Below the pieces are notes generated by a model. That model did not search any database. It saw nothing but the letters and a program-made list of their open reading frames with translations, and was not told where the DNA came from. Below, piece by piece: positions 1 to 12,307 of a stretch of DNA of 64,000 nt (positions within the stretch are counted from its first letter, which is position 1; every line of letters begins with the position of its first letter). A program made the translations under genes and the position numbers. Origin of the DNA: Paralichthys olivaceus (taxonomy: Eukaryota; Chordata; Actinopteri; Pleuronectiformes; Paralichthyidae); the NCBI RefSeq assembly GCF_024713975.1, contig NC_091102.1, forward strand, positions 10,855,001 to 10,919,000, in the 5' to 3' direction.

Positions 1-2460
1 GAGCTGCTGTGGATGCACTGTACAGGGAAGTGCATGCGCCTCCAGCTGCTGATGCTCCTGGGAGTTCATACTGTAAATCTCCTGCACTGTAGGTTGTTCT
101 GCGGTTACAGTACCGCTCCAGAGCTCATAGCAGTGATGAACACTGATGCAGACAAATCTACTTTTGAAAGCTTCTAAAAAAACGTTGATCAAATTGTTTC
201 TTTATGATGAGAAGTGGTTTGGTGTGACATATTTAAAAAGCTAGTGTTGTTTGGAACATATATGTGTCCATTATTTATGGCCCTTCTCTATAACTGCCTA
301 TATTAAACACTGCCAGTAAAACCATCAGACTCTGGATCCCCTCACTGCACCCTGCTGCTCATCATTTTTATGGTACATGACTTTAAAGCATGTTAAGTGC
401 TCTGTTTGAGCAAAGATGAGTCAGTATCCAGTTAAATTGCAACAGAAAATAAAATAAAACTATCAGCCTTTATCACAATGTGACAAGATAAAAAAAATAG
501 AGGGGCGGACAGTAATGGAGTTAGACAGTGAGAATCAAGTCATCCACTGGACAGAAGAATAAGTGCATAGAAACCTTGCAAAATATATTGTTTTATTCTC
601 AATTTAGCTTGTCTTCACCCTGATCTCTCACGTAGGCTCTCACGTAACACAGAACTGTAACATAAACAGGTTTGTAAACTGATCATGTGGGCCAGTATAT
701 GACAACTTTCTTAAACTTAGGGTCAAAAGGAGTTTGTATTTTCTCAACTTTTTAATTTTTTTTAGTGCGGCTAAGAGTAGAGTTAGTGCTTTGTGTTCTG
801 AGACTACATGTACAACCAGGTGTGCTGTGTCTACATGAAGTATTTTAACAGTTACATGTAACATATACTACAATCTGTCTTGTGTGAAATTGAATACAGC
901 TACTGATAACTGTGACAGTTAGGAATAAATGTCAAGTAAACGTAAATCACTCAGGGCTACTTACTTATCGCACTACAACCACTCTCCATCACACCGTAGG
1001 GTGGAGCGAGGAGTCCAGCCAAGCACTGAGGATATTTCTGTAAAAACAAAAAAGATAATAGAACATTATCAAATGTCATCAGGCACAGCAGATCTAGTGC
1101 CTGTAGTTTAGCATGTTAGTAAACCACAAAGCTGAGGCTGATGGGACACTTATTAGTTTAGGTAGAGGCTGAAACCATTGAATAAAGATGGACGATATGA
1201 TGGATCCCCGAAAGTGAAGCCAAAGTGTCTCCATTGCCCACTGCGGTACTCCATGGCTGGCTGCGGTATAGGTCATAAATGCTGTCTTCTCCATGATAGC
1301 AGATGGGATAAAGATCAAACCATGCATACATGTCAAATATTATTTTTCAGAGATTATTTCGATCATTTTGGGTCATTCTTACGAAACTGGTGTACAATCA
1401 ATGGGTTTGGTTTAAATAAGTTATTTTGTGCGAACGAGTGAAACATCATGATTGACAGCTGAGACTGTCCCAAGTGGAGACGTGTCATACAGTCTTTTGT
1501 TTAACAAGTACAGCCGGGGCCTGAGAGAGAGTTGATAGTTATTGCACTGAACCCTGTAGGAAAACATTTCTTACATTCTCAAATTAACTCACTGCCAATG
1601 AGAGGTTCACTGTAATTAGTAAACCATCTGTGTCTTTCACGTTTAACAGATGCAAAGACATAATATAACTAAGGTGTCAACAGTGCACATCCAGCTGGGA
1701 GTCTGTGTTGCATGTTATTTCTCAGAGTCTCTTCCAAGAAAAAGAAGGAAAAAACAACAACCCTTCTGTCATCATTTGCCTCCAGGATGAAAGGATGAGA
1801 AGAAAAGTCAATTGGAGTTTGGGGTGTTGGTTGATATTTCGTCCTCATCAGTTCTAACACGCAAATGTGAGTCTGGTTCAGTGAGAAATGATCACAAAGC
1901 TTAGTTATTAAGGACAAAATGTGCATTTGTTGTTCATTAAATACAAATTTGTCTTGATTCTACTTCCCAGTTACATTTATCTCATTTGTCTCTCGGTTTT
2001 TCCCTGTCATGCAGATTACATCTTTCGGATTTGTGCGTACCCACTTATGTTGTACATGCTGCAGAGAACCACAGAGCAAACAGAGCATGACAGTAAAACT
2101 GTATGTGTCTTATACCATCACTGTGCCCCGCAGCATCACAGACGTTATGCAATGAACATCATACTGCACCCATGCTCTCATATAAATGTCACTGGTGGAC
2201 TGAGAGGTAAATGTCGTGTTATGAACCATGTGACCCAGATAAATGCAAAACCATTAAAGTCATTGCTGTCTGATGCTAAAATGTGAAATCCTTGGTTTAT
2301 TATGATAATTTGATATTTATGCCCTGTCTTTTTATAGGATTTTTTAAAGAAAATTATCTTGTTACTTCAGAAAAACTGCAAGGTTGTGGTTCTCTCTTTT
2401 GTATCTGATTATTCTCAAACATATCATATCATATTTCTGATCCAAATAATATATAGCTTG

Positions 2461-2740
2461 TGGCACAGTATTGTAGGGGTTAGCACTGTTGCCTTACAAG
2501 TTTTAATCCCAGATTTTCTGCGTAGAGTTTGTTCTCCCTGTGTCTCTGTGGGTTTTCTCCAGGTTATCCAGCTTCCTCTCTAAATTGACTGTAGATGTGA
2601 AACTGAGTGTGATGGGTTGTTTGGTTCTGTATGTTGGCCCTGTTAGATGCAGTTGACCTGTCCAGTGTGTACCCTGTCCACTGGGATTGACTCCAGTTTA
2701 TCAGATAAGAGGTATAAATAATGGATGGAGGGATGGATGG
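2461..2740 (+). repeat. Degraded tRNA-derived SINE
   Basis: A diverged copy of a widespread fish SINE. The head has an A-box-like GGTTAGCACTGTTGCCT, followed by a decayed B-box region (TTTTAATCCC). The body contains TGGGTTTTCTCCAGGTTATCC, AAATTGACTGTAGATGTGAA and TGTTGGCCCTGTTAGATG. The tail is a GATGGATGG repeat. Identification is from memory of the consensus; the copy has internal losses. Confidence 0.75.
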
Positions 2741-5700
2741 AAAACACGAGTCATTGTTTTGTTTTATCTTTCTCCTTGATGGAGGAAATGCTTTCAGCTG
2801 TTTAATGGTTTATTAGTTTATTAGCAAGGTTACCCAAAAACAATTCAGCTGATATCCAAATCTTGTGGAAGGGTGGGTTTTTTCACATTTTGGACATTTT
2901 CTCAAATAACGGAATAATTCATGAATCATAAAGAAAAAACACTGAGGGACTGTTATGAGTGTGTGTAATGTGGTGCAGCTTGATTGAATTTAAGAAGGCT
3001 GTTTGGCTCGGCGGAGGTTTGTGCTCTTCTGAGTGCCATTCTAGTTTTTGTGTGTAAAACTACACTTTACTGTAATACAAGCTGATTCTTAAAAGTTATT
3101 TTTTAAACAATTCATGAAATGTAAATGGAAGCCTATGAGATTATTCTGTAGTCAAAGATGACCAGAAACTGATTATGTGCCACAGAGGCTGTGTTCAGTC
3201 AATAAAAAGCTGATAGAGGACCACTTAGTGACCGGCCAGGTCTCTGTGGCCTCCTATCTCCTGGTCAGAGGAGACTGAAAGCTAGAATTCTCCTGCCATT
3301 TGTTCCTGGACGGTAATGTGCTCTCAGAGGTCAGGTTTTTAAATTTAATTCCACCCTCTGAGGTCAGTTAATCACTTTAGAGACTCTTCTGTGGGGCACA
3401 GCTTTTACCCCTCAATCAAGACGCAGTTTGGAAATGTTTCAGCGAGGTTTTGGAAAAACTGTAGTCAACCCCATACTCAGATTATGAATGTAATTATCAG
3501 ATTAATTAATCATTCAAGTGAACCGATGCAGTGAAGCTTCCAGAGTCACTGCACCAAGACAATCTTTGTCAACAACCAGAGGATTTAGGATTAGGGAGGA
3601 GCACTTAAACTGAGCCGCACAGAAACAAAAGAACTCATCCCCTCTGAACTAATAAAGCTGCTCTCCCTGAGGAGCTGAGTCCGCTACACATGAGGCTGCT
3701 GTTGTTTCAGAGGAGGATTACAAACATGTCAGGTGTGTAAAAAGCACTCAGTCTCTGTTTTGTCAGTAATTATGTCTCTGACTCTTAAAACACATAATAC
3801 ACCTGTTTCCATAAGCAACTGTTTCACAACCTCCACTGTCGGCCGTTGAGTCTCTTCAGTTTACACTCTACTTGTATTAGTATATTTTTATTGTCTATTT
3901 GTCAAAAACCATTACTCACTTAACTGATTAGTCAGACAGAAAATCAATAAGTAATCAATGATTCATTAAATTGTTTAGGTTATTTTTAAGCAACTTTTCT
4001 AAATTGTACAGACGGTTTCAGCATCTCAGTTTTAAAAAGAATAAATCATTTCGTATTGAAGATCATTTGGTTTTCCTCAATCTGATTAATTGATTTAATT
4101 AATCAAGAAAAGAATTGAGATTAATGATAATAATTGTATGGGAGATACAATCTAAGGGAGATTAGAGTATTTCAATTTCAATTTGGAGGCTGGAGCCTTT
4201 TTTTCCTTTTGAAAGTTACTTGGGAAAATAAATTCCCATCCTGCATCATATTAGTTTAATACTGTTCCGCTGTTATACCCCCTTCCTTTGTTGTTATTTG
4301 TTTACCTGACACCCAGAAGTTAGAATATTGCTTTATAGTTAAATGAATAGTACAATGATAAGATTGTTCCCACTCTCACACATTATTGTTGGATCAATCA
4401 AATAAGCCAATTTCCCAAAATGTGAAACTGTTCCGTTGCATGAATCACACATTGGCCTTTATCATTTTAACTCCACGTGATTATTAGAGCATTAAATCCA
4501 TTCAAACAACAGCTAGAGAGAATAATACTGCAAGTGTACTGGAAAATAATGAAATCTTCTAATGAATATGTAAAACACTGTTGACATCCTGATTAGGTTT
4601 ATAAACCTTGTTTAGAAAGACATAAAAAGCTAAACGTGCTTGCTTTGTCACCCAGGAATGCAAATTCAAATATGCATGACAACGTTTTATGTCAGTAAAA
4701 CATCCACTGGGTGAGATTTGTGCAGCTACTTCCCTACAGTCCATCATTAAAAACCATAACACTGACAGAGGTTTTCTTATCATCCATTATCTCCAGTTGT
4801 GGAGGGACAACAGAGCAGTAAATCACTTTTTAGGGGTTTTAGGATCACTAAGTTGCTGCAGCAGAGTCAGAAACAAGCTCCACTGGGACTCACATGCATC
4901 TCTGTGCATAAAATCCACAGTTGTATTAGTGGTGCTTAGGTTTCTGAACACATACGATGTGTAAAGCACAGAGGAGTTGGGCCTTTAGGGTTATTCTACT
5001 GAGTCAAATAATCCGTTCATCACGTAGATGTAGTCAAACAGATTATATACTGACTCTGTCTCCAACAAACTACTGTGCTATTTCTATAAACTGATTCCAT
5101 CACATTACACGATGATGATCTGATGCTTTAGATTAATTTACCCTGAGTGGCTGTTTCAAACACTTCAGGAATTAGACCGATGAAATGAAATGATACATCT
5201 AATATATCTATAAGGAGCTTAAAGGACCCTTGACAAATATTGATCAGACTGCAGAGCATTCATACTTTATACTGCTCGGTGTATTTAGATGGTTTCTACA
5301 AAGCCTTGACTTTGGTTGAAATTTGGTGACTGACTGTTTCTTACTATTTTCCTCTAGTAAATAAAAAATGGTCTATATTTATTTTCCAATGTTTTTCTGC
5401 TGAAACTTTACAGTACAGTTCTGCCATTCACCTGTTCACACACACATTCATACAATGCAGCTATGTTCATTCTCTATTACTGAGATCGAACTGCCTGCCT
5501 TTAGGTGACTGAACGACCTAAGGTCATGTTTGATTCTCTCCTTCCTTGTGCCTTTGACTTTTATCGATGAACCAGATTTTTTTAAGTACACAAAAGAAAA
5601 CATACCCAGAGTATTGTCTGGCTGATAAAATACTAATATTTACAATGACTGAACATATATGATGATGTCATTGCAGGAAACATGATATACAAATGAGCAA

Positions 5701-7010
5701 TAATATTTCTGTTTTGAAAATGAATTGATTGTTGATTATTTTCTGAAACAAATGATGACAAAGATCACAAATCATTTTTGATTTACTTGAGAGGCATATG
5801 TAGTGTTCTCAGGTATCTCTGATTTGATTCTGAAATCATTCACCACACAACTTTTAACATGAAATTATAATATAAACATTAAAAAAAACATATAGAATTG
5901 TCTGCAATAATTTATGAACCATTCTGTTTCACCTTAATTTGGTTTGGTTGTGTTTATTTGCTCTCACACTGACTTCACTGTTTAGAGCAGCAGCAGCAGA
6001 GCTCTCACATGTCCTGTACCATCACTGTGTCATGTTAACTCACGCATCATGTGAATAAAAGCATCATAAACACTGTAAACATGAAGTGAGAAACTGTTGA
6101 GTGTACAGTCCTATATCTCTGTGCGATTTACATTGTTGCTATGTTTGGAGTGATTATGCATAAGAGTCCACAGATAAGTCCACTCTTATCTCTGTCATAA
6201 CGATAGATCAGTCAAGAGATTAACCATGTCATGTCGGTGCATCCTCGGTCTTACATGCCTGAGCACATGTGGCATTGTGAGCATCAACATGCATGAATGC
6301 ACTCTTGTATTTTAAATAATTCACCCCCAGATTACATAAGTGCAAACTGTTCTCCAAGCATCCAGTGATTATTCTGAACTCTTACAGGCACACTTCTGGA
6401 AAAAAGTGGGGGAGAACTGTCCCTAGAGTGTCACTGTACTTCATAAATATTTGATTTCCTCAAAACAGGAAGAGTAAAATATAAATTCAACATTTTTTAA
6501 TTTTTAGTTGACATGCACAAGCTAAATTTACCTAATTTTAATGCAAATTCTGACTTTCCAGGAGGTTTTGCAACACAAGCAAATTCTGCAGGAAATGTAA
6601 TCCTGCAAATTTTTACTTGCTCCAAAATCTAACACAGTACTCCTCATGAATCAAAAGCATTCCACTGTTCAAAAAGTTTGAGAAAGATTACCTAAAGATC
6701 AGCGTCCACATGCAGCTTATTATTGTTGTTTTACGCCTGGAAGATCCTCCACACCCTCTTCATCCAGGCATTAACAAACACTCCAAGCATGTAAATCCAC
6801 TTCTGAGAGTCCCAGAGTTTCACACAGGTCGTGGGTCATATGCAGCGTGGTCACACATGGTCCAGCAGCCCTGTCACTACAGCCTGCATGTCCCTGAGTG
6901 AACCACCGCACTGTGTAAGAGCAGCAGAGTGCTAGTCAGCCTCCGACTTGTTCTGAGCAGCAGTTGCCAGGGTGATTACTCAACTCCATTCAGTGAGCAC
7001 ACAGGAGCAT

Positions 7011-7036
7011 GCTCTCTCTCTTTCTCTCTCTCTCTT

Positions 7037-7068
<32 letters not shown>
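7011..7068. repeat. (CT)n microsatellite
   Basis: About 58 bases of nearly pure CT dinucleotides with a few CTTT and CCCT interruptions. Open frames across it (poly-Ser/Leu or Arg/Glu) are artefacts. Confidence 0.95.
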
Positions 7069-8843
7069 AAGCCACTACACTCCCAACAGAGTAGTAACTC
7101 ATTCATTTTCGGCACGGCCACCTTTCCAATGCAAGTCGAGCCAGGCCATTCACATGGGATGTGAAGGCAGCCGAACAAAATCACAAACAAATAAACAACC
7201 CAGCAGCATGTCCTTAAACTTTTAGAATCATGTCCTTTCTGAGCTCCAAAGTTTTTCTGTGTCCAACAGTTTAATGTACAGACAGATGTACAGACAGTAT
7301 CATCCAGTGTCCTGCTTCTATTGCTGTCTCTTCCTCTTAAGGACAGAGACCAGATGGTATCTCTGACCTTGTTACTTATCAAAGACACAGGACAGCTGCA
7401 TGAAACTCCCAGAGCTAAGAAATTAACCAAATCAAGCGTTTCTTAAAAGGATAGTACTGTGTCTCCACTGATTACAGTAATGGCAGATTTGCAAGAGAAC
7501 CATTGTTGTTACTAAAATAAAATTGTACGACCCTAGTCAGGCCTTTATGTCAAACTAGAATAGAATTGAGTTGAATTCCACACACTCCCCTAAATATGCC
7601 TTATTTTTCATCAAGATCCATGAAAATCAAAAAAGAAGAAAAAAACTAAATTCCTGGATCTGCACAAAAGTTAAGTCTGTTCTTCTGTGACCCGTCCTGC
7701 ATCCTTCCAGATCAGGTGTAAATGTGTGTCAGTGAATCAGTGTCTTTTCCAACTCTGTCACTTTATAGTCATGACTGACAGAACACACTGAAACTGATTA
7801 GCCTCTGTGATTTCAAAGGGAAACCATGAGATGGATGCATAACCCTCGTTTTAGGTTTTGTCATTAGTCATCTTGAATTAGATGGAATGAGGGTTTATAT
7901 TAAACAGGCACCAATTTCAAACTCAACTAAATTATATTTCATGAGGGGCAATAGGAAATCGAGGCATTGGAGAGAGAACATATTCCATCTTCATTATCTT
8001 CTTCTCCTGTCACCCACAAATTAGATTTTGATAAATCTGATCACAATTGTCAGCCTCATGGTGGCGCTAGAGGAAAAGTTGTTGGATCATAAAAGTCAAA
8101 GGGATTCATCCTCTGTGGACCATGAATGTCTCAACAAAATTTACCGGCAATCAATTGAACAAAGTGGTGGATCCATAAAAACAGATGCAGTGATGCAGTT
8201 TTTTTAGGTCTTTTATATTTCACAGTTTGCAGTTCACACTACAGGCTTTTTCATTAAGTATCCCCTCTGTGAACAGAGATAAGAGAATAAAACACAAATG
8301 TTTTTGATTCAATCTTCCCGTGCACATATCTGCTGCTCTGGATGTATCTCAGTACTTGGATGTTGAACAGCCAAAGAACTCATGTGGTCATGTTTTTTTT
8401 CCAGCCCCCCTCCGCCCCAATCCTGAGACACCAGAGGGCATGCTGCTTCCTGCCACTTCCTGTTCATCAGCTTTCTCCACTGGCTGCCCACCAGGCTGCT
8501 TCTATACAGACTGATGCTAGTGACACACCGATCGCCCTCCCGTGCTCTCAGCTCTGCACCTAGCAGATATGCTCCGAGCACAAACGCACATGAAGAATAC
8601 ATCCATTTGTAACATGGTGGCATTCAAAGCATGTGTCGTGCAACAGTCCTCCTGTGATGTGTAATTTGTCACAAGTGTTGCACAATAACAAAGCTTCCTG
8701 TCCAGGCCACATGCACACTGCTGTGACAGTAACAGAGCCGCCTTACGACCTTAAAAAAACAAATTACACTTGTGTTGTTTCAATCACAGTGGCTGTCGGA
8801 AGCAGGAAACACAGTGAAGAGCGAATTGATGATCAGGCAACAG

Positions 8844-8847
<4 letters not shown>

Positions 8848-8905
<58 letters not shown>
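8848..8905. repeat. (GT)n microsatellite
   Basis: An uninterrupted run of about 28 GT dinucleotides, likely length-polymorphic. It creates spurious poly-Cys/Val and poly-His/Thr frames. Confidence 0.97.
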
Positions 8906-8906
<1 letters not shown>

Positions 8907-10581
8907 ATGCTCGGCTCCATATCTGCTGTGTTAAACAAACAAGCACACAGCCAGTGACAGAATCCAGCTTCTGTCACGTGCAAAGCTGCAAGAGAGCCAT
9001 AGTGGTCAGCAGCACAAGAAAATATCAAACTTGCATGCATGAGTGAGGTCGATGGACCACTCGTGCATGGAGAGTCCCATCGTGTGCACTTGTCACAGTC
9101 ACACATGCAGAAAATATTGGAACAAATTGGGAAAAGGAAAACTTGCATTAAAATGCATTTGTTCTACAGCACAAAAACAACTGACATATCAACATCCTCA
9201 AATTCACTTAAGGAGAAGGGGCAAACACAGGAGGGAGATATACGCTGAATAATTGACATGGACAGATATGAATACAAAATTGGATGCATTGGTTCATTGG
9301 GGCATTGCTGTGCTCACCCTGGCATAGTTTTTGTAAAGTGCTCAGCCTTAGGGAGGACAGATCTGTGTGGGAGGAGGAGGAGGAGGAGGTGTGTAAGTTT
9401 GTTTCCTCGGCCTCTTCTTCAGCAAAGCAGGATAAGTGGTGCATTTCCCTTGAAATCGTCCCGTTACAGTCTCTCTCCAGCTGCATGGCATCAAAGAATA
9501 TTTCCTCTGTTCACCCAGGTTTTTAGTGAGCAACGACAATATATTTACCTCACGCAGCTTAATGTTTTCATGCATCGCAAAATGCCATTCAAATTGAATT
9601 TAACCTGGAACTACACTATTTAAGCAGCCAGTTATCTTGGCATGCAGGGATGGAAGTTGGAAGCAGTATGTCGCCACAGTAAAACTGTCAAGGGGACAAT
9701 CTGCAGTGTGGAGACACTAACAACAATAAAAACCATGCATCAGTCTTTGTGCATTGCAGCAAAACTGAGAGGACTAAAAAACGCCGTTGCCACAATAATC
9801 TGGCAAAACTGCTGTAAGAACAAGTAATTGTGAAAAGGAGCGAGAGCGAGTGTAACAGGCTGATCATGCGAATATTGACTCAACAGCCCTTCAATCACTG
9901 TTTTGTCGATGCTAATGCTGTAAACTGTTGTGGTTTTTTGGGCTAAAAAGGAAACAGTGAATATGTAATTTGGAACATTTGCAAATGCAAATGCTTGGAA
10001 TAAGTATTTGTTTATGATATATCTATAAAAGTGATGCTCATAACAAGCTTTTATAGTATCGCTCTGCACAGTGGAAACCAGAAATCCAATTAAATCCAGA
10101 AATCCAAGTAGAGTAACAACAAGAAAAAGGCAGCGGGCGACACCACATGAGTCAGTGGAGACATTTTCAGGAAAATAACTCTCCTGTAGATTTGAATTGA
10201 GTTGAGTTGAATAAGATATCACATGACATGAATTCTGTTATCCAATGCTGTTGAATCAAGCTGTTTGATTGATTTGATATAAATTGCAAAATATCAATTA
10301 AACATGATCATTTTACATCATATTCCATTATGTTATATAACGACCAAACCCAGATCTGAGGAGACAACATACAACAATCTGAAGCACTAGAGTCAGAGGC
10401 CATAAAATCTCATCTGGAACAAACCTGACTGAAGAGGTGGCCACGGGGCAGAGGTGAAGTGTGTGTAGGTTAGCAGTATCTCCAAGTGATCCTGAACACA
10501 CATCCAGCCAGGGTTAAGTAACCCATCTCACCACAGCTGACCACTGCCCTGACAGAGACACACGGGTCCTAATTTAACCCA

Positions 10582-10719
10582 CTTGTGCCCTTCGGTCCCA
10601 GAGGAAATGGACTATGTCTCTCAGGAAACCAGCCCATTACAGAGGAGGGGGCCTGGGAGGGAGAAGAAGGGCCACGACACAGCGGGACGCCCTCCAGCCA
10701 ACAGTAGCAGGAGAGGCAG
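10582..10719 (+). other. Orphan exon-like block, unassigned
   Basis: A GC- and purine-rich island in AT-rich DNA. It follows an acceptor-like sequence (CCCTTCGGTCCCAG), stays open for about 46 codons (reads EEMDYVSQETSPLQRRGPG near its start) and ends at a donor-like GCAGAG|GTGAGGG. I do not recognise the peptide and saw no partner exon. It could be an exon of an unknown plus-strand transcript, a conserved noncoding element or chance. Confidence 0.25.
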
Positions 10720-10808
10720 AGGTGAGGGACTCGGGGAAAATCAACCTACTTTGATAAATCCTCTACTTCTCCTCTAACATGTAAAAATAAATCTAAATAT
10801 GTATTATG

Positions 10809-11171
10809 TTAAAGGCTCAGCGTGTAGAATTAAGTGACATCTAGTGGTGAAGTTGCATATTGCAGCTGAATACCTCTTACCTCACCCTTCCCTTCCAAAT
10901 ATGAAAGAGAACCTGTGGTAGCCTTGTGTTGTCATAAAAGTGTTCATTTTGTCCATTTTGTGCTACTGTAAAAAACATGGTGGCCTCTGTAGAGAGGACC
11001 CACTCCTGATATAAACATAAAGTATTTAAATATAAAGGGCCTTTCTGGGGTAAATTAAACAATGGCCCTTGCAACTTAGATGAAACACGTGAAAACATCA
11101 CTAGGATTGTTTTATCTTAAATTTTTGCCAATAGATCCCTTTCACCTAAATCCTATACACTGGACCTTTAA
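10809..11171. mobile_element. Non-autonomous DNA transposon (MITE) with TTAA ends
   Basis: About 360 bp bounded by imperfect terminal inverted repeats: AAAGGCTCAGCGTGTAGAAT at the left, and at the right the complement of AAAGGTCCAGTGTATAGGAT. Both ends sit in TTAA (10809-10812 and 11168-11171), the target duplication expected of piggyBac-type insertion. The internal text (CATCTAGTGGTG near the left end, GTGGCCTCTGTAGAG in the middle) matches a repeat I know from percomorph genomes. It encodes nothing. Confidence 0.8.
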
Positions 11172-11250
11172 GTCTCATGTTTGTCCTGACACAGCAAGAT
11201 ACACTCCTAGTGTTGCATGAATATAATGAATCTGACTTACACTGGTTATC

Positions 11251-11390
11251 AGTGGTGGAATGTAACAAAGTACATTTACTTTGTTGCTGTACTGAAGTGC
11301 ATTTATCATGTACTGTACATTACTTACGTTTTTATTTTCATGTACTTCTCACTTTTACTCCAACACAGATCCGCTAAAATCTCTACATTC
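11251..11390. repeat. Dispersed fish repeat fragment
   Basis: The run AGTGGTGGAATGTAACAAAG, then GTACATTTACTTT and CTTTTACTCCAACAC, resembles a very common teleost repeat whose consensus begins the same way. The copy is short and decayed. Confidence 0.6.
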
Positions 11391-12307
11391 TAGTCTTTTT
11401 ACAAGTCATCGCGTAACATTTTCACATTGTTTTTAGACACATTTGTCAAATCTTTAACAAATGTATTGTTTGATTTTTGTGTGTGAATTTGTTTTAATCC
11501 CCTCTTTCCATTTTTATTCTTTCTGTTGAGTGCATTGTAACTTTGTTCAGAAAAGGGCCTAATAAATAAAGTTTATTATTATAATTACTTGTGTTGAAAG
11601 ATTATACTGAAAGAGTCAGGAGCAGAGTGACAGTTTCTCCTCAGAACTGTACCTCCATCTAGTGGTCACAAGGTGCAAACCTCTTACACCCCAATAGAAC
11701 CAATATCTGAGGACAAACACCAGCTAGAGAAGGTTACAGTATAATAAGTGGACAGATCACATTATTCATGCAGTGGGCCAAACAATACATTCTCAGTCCT
11801 CAGTCCACTCATCCACACAAACACTTGGACACCACCTACTCTTTGGCTTGTGCTCAGCTCGACTCATCAAAGTTTTCACATTCCACAGTTTGTCTCCAAC
11901 AAGAGCAGAATAGAATGTACGGTGATCAGTGCTGCCTTTAAGTGACTGATCGACTGTTACAGATCTGATCTACAATCAATGGCTTTAACAATGTTATATT
12001 ATTTTATTTTAGTAAAATTAGTAAAACATGTATATATGCTCTCTCTCTGAATGCCATGTAAGTTGGATTTTGGTGTTTGCTCATTATTGTCAGCTTCATT
12101 CAGACTAACTTTTTGTCTGTTTTTTTAAATCCAGAAAATAAATGTTCAGTTTGATGAAATGTGTATACTTTATGTAAGGTGTCTGGTCTTCTGTCCTCTG
12201 AAGGAACAAACCACATCAGTGATATGAGCGTGAATCTCACCAGCTGCTGTGTAGACAGAGATATCCTGCAGTCTGAATTTAAAGATGAAGCAAATAGAGG
12301 CGCTCAC

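Larger units (their letters stand above)
1..12307. other. Probable rapgef4 intron with dispersed repeats
   Basis: No further rapgef4 exon was recognised left of 12308; the next expected piece (family KYRQYMAGLLAPPYG) was looked for and not seen, in keeping with the very long introns of this gene in other vertebrates. The stretch holds an old SINE near 2461-2740, (CT)n and (GT)n microsatellites, a TTAA-flanked MITE at 10809-11171, an 11.25 kb dispersed repeat and one exon-like block at 10582-10719. The rest is AT-rich DNA without recognisable signal. Confidence 0.6.

Noticed and set aside
6990-7430. 146-residue minus-strand frame with an Arg-Glu repeat
   Set aside because: Repeat part is the (CT)n microsatellite read in one frame; the remainder has no recognisable features or splice support.
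8633-9148. Cys-Val-rich plus-strand and His-Thr-rich minus-strand frames
   Set aside because: Artefacts of the (GT)n microsatellite.
9740-10222. 160-residue minus-strand frame with hydrophobic stretches
   Set aside because: No family features, AT-driven composition, no splice sites or promoter around it; located in presumed rapgef4 intron.
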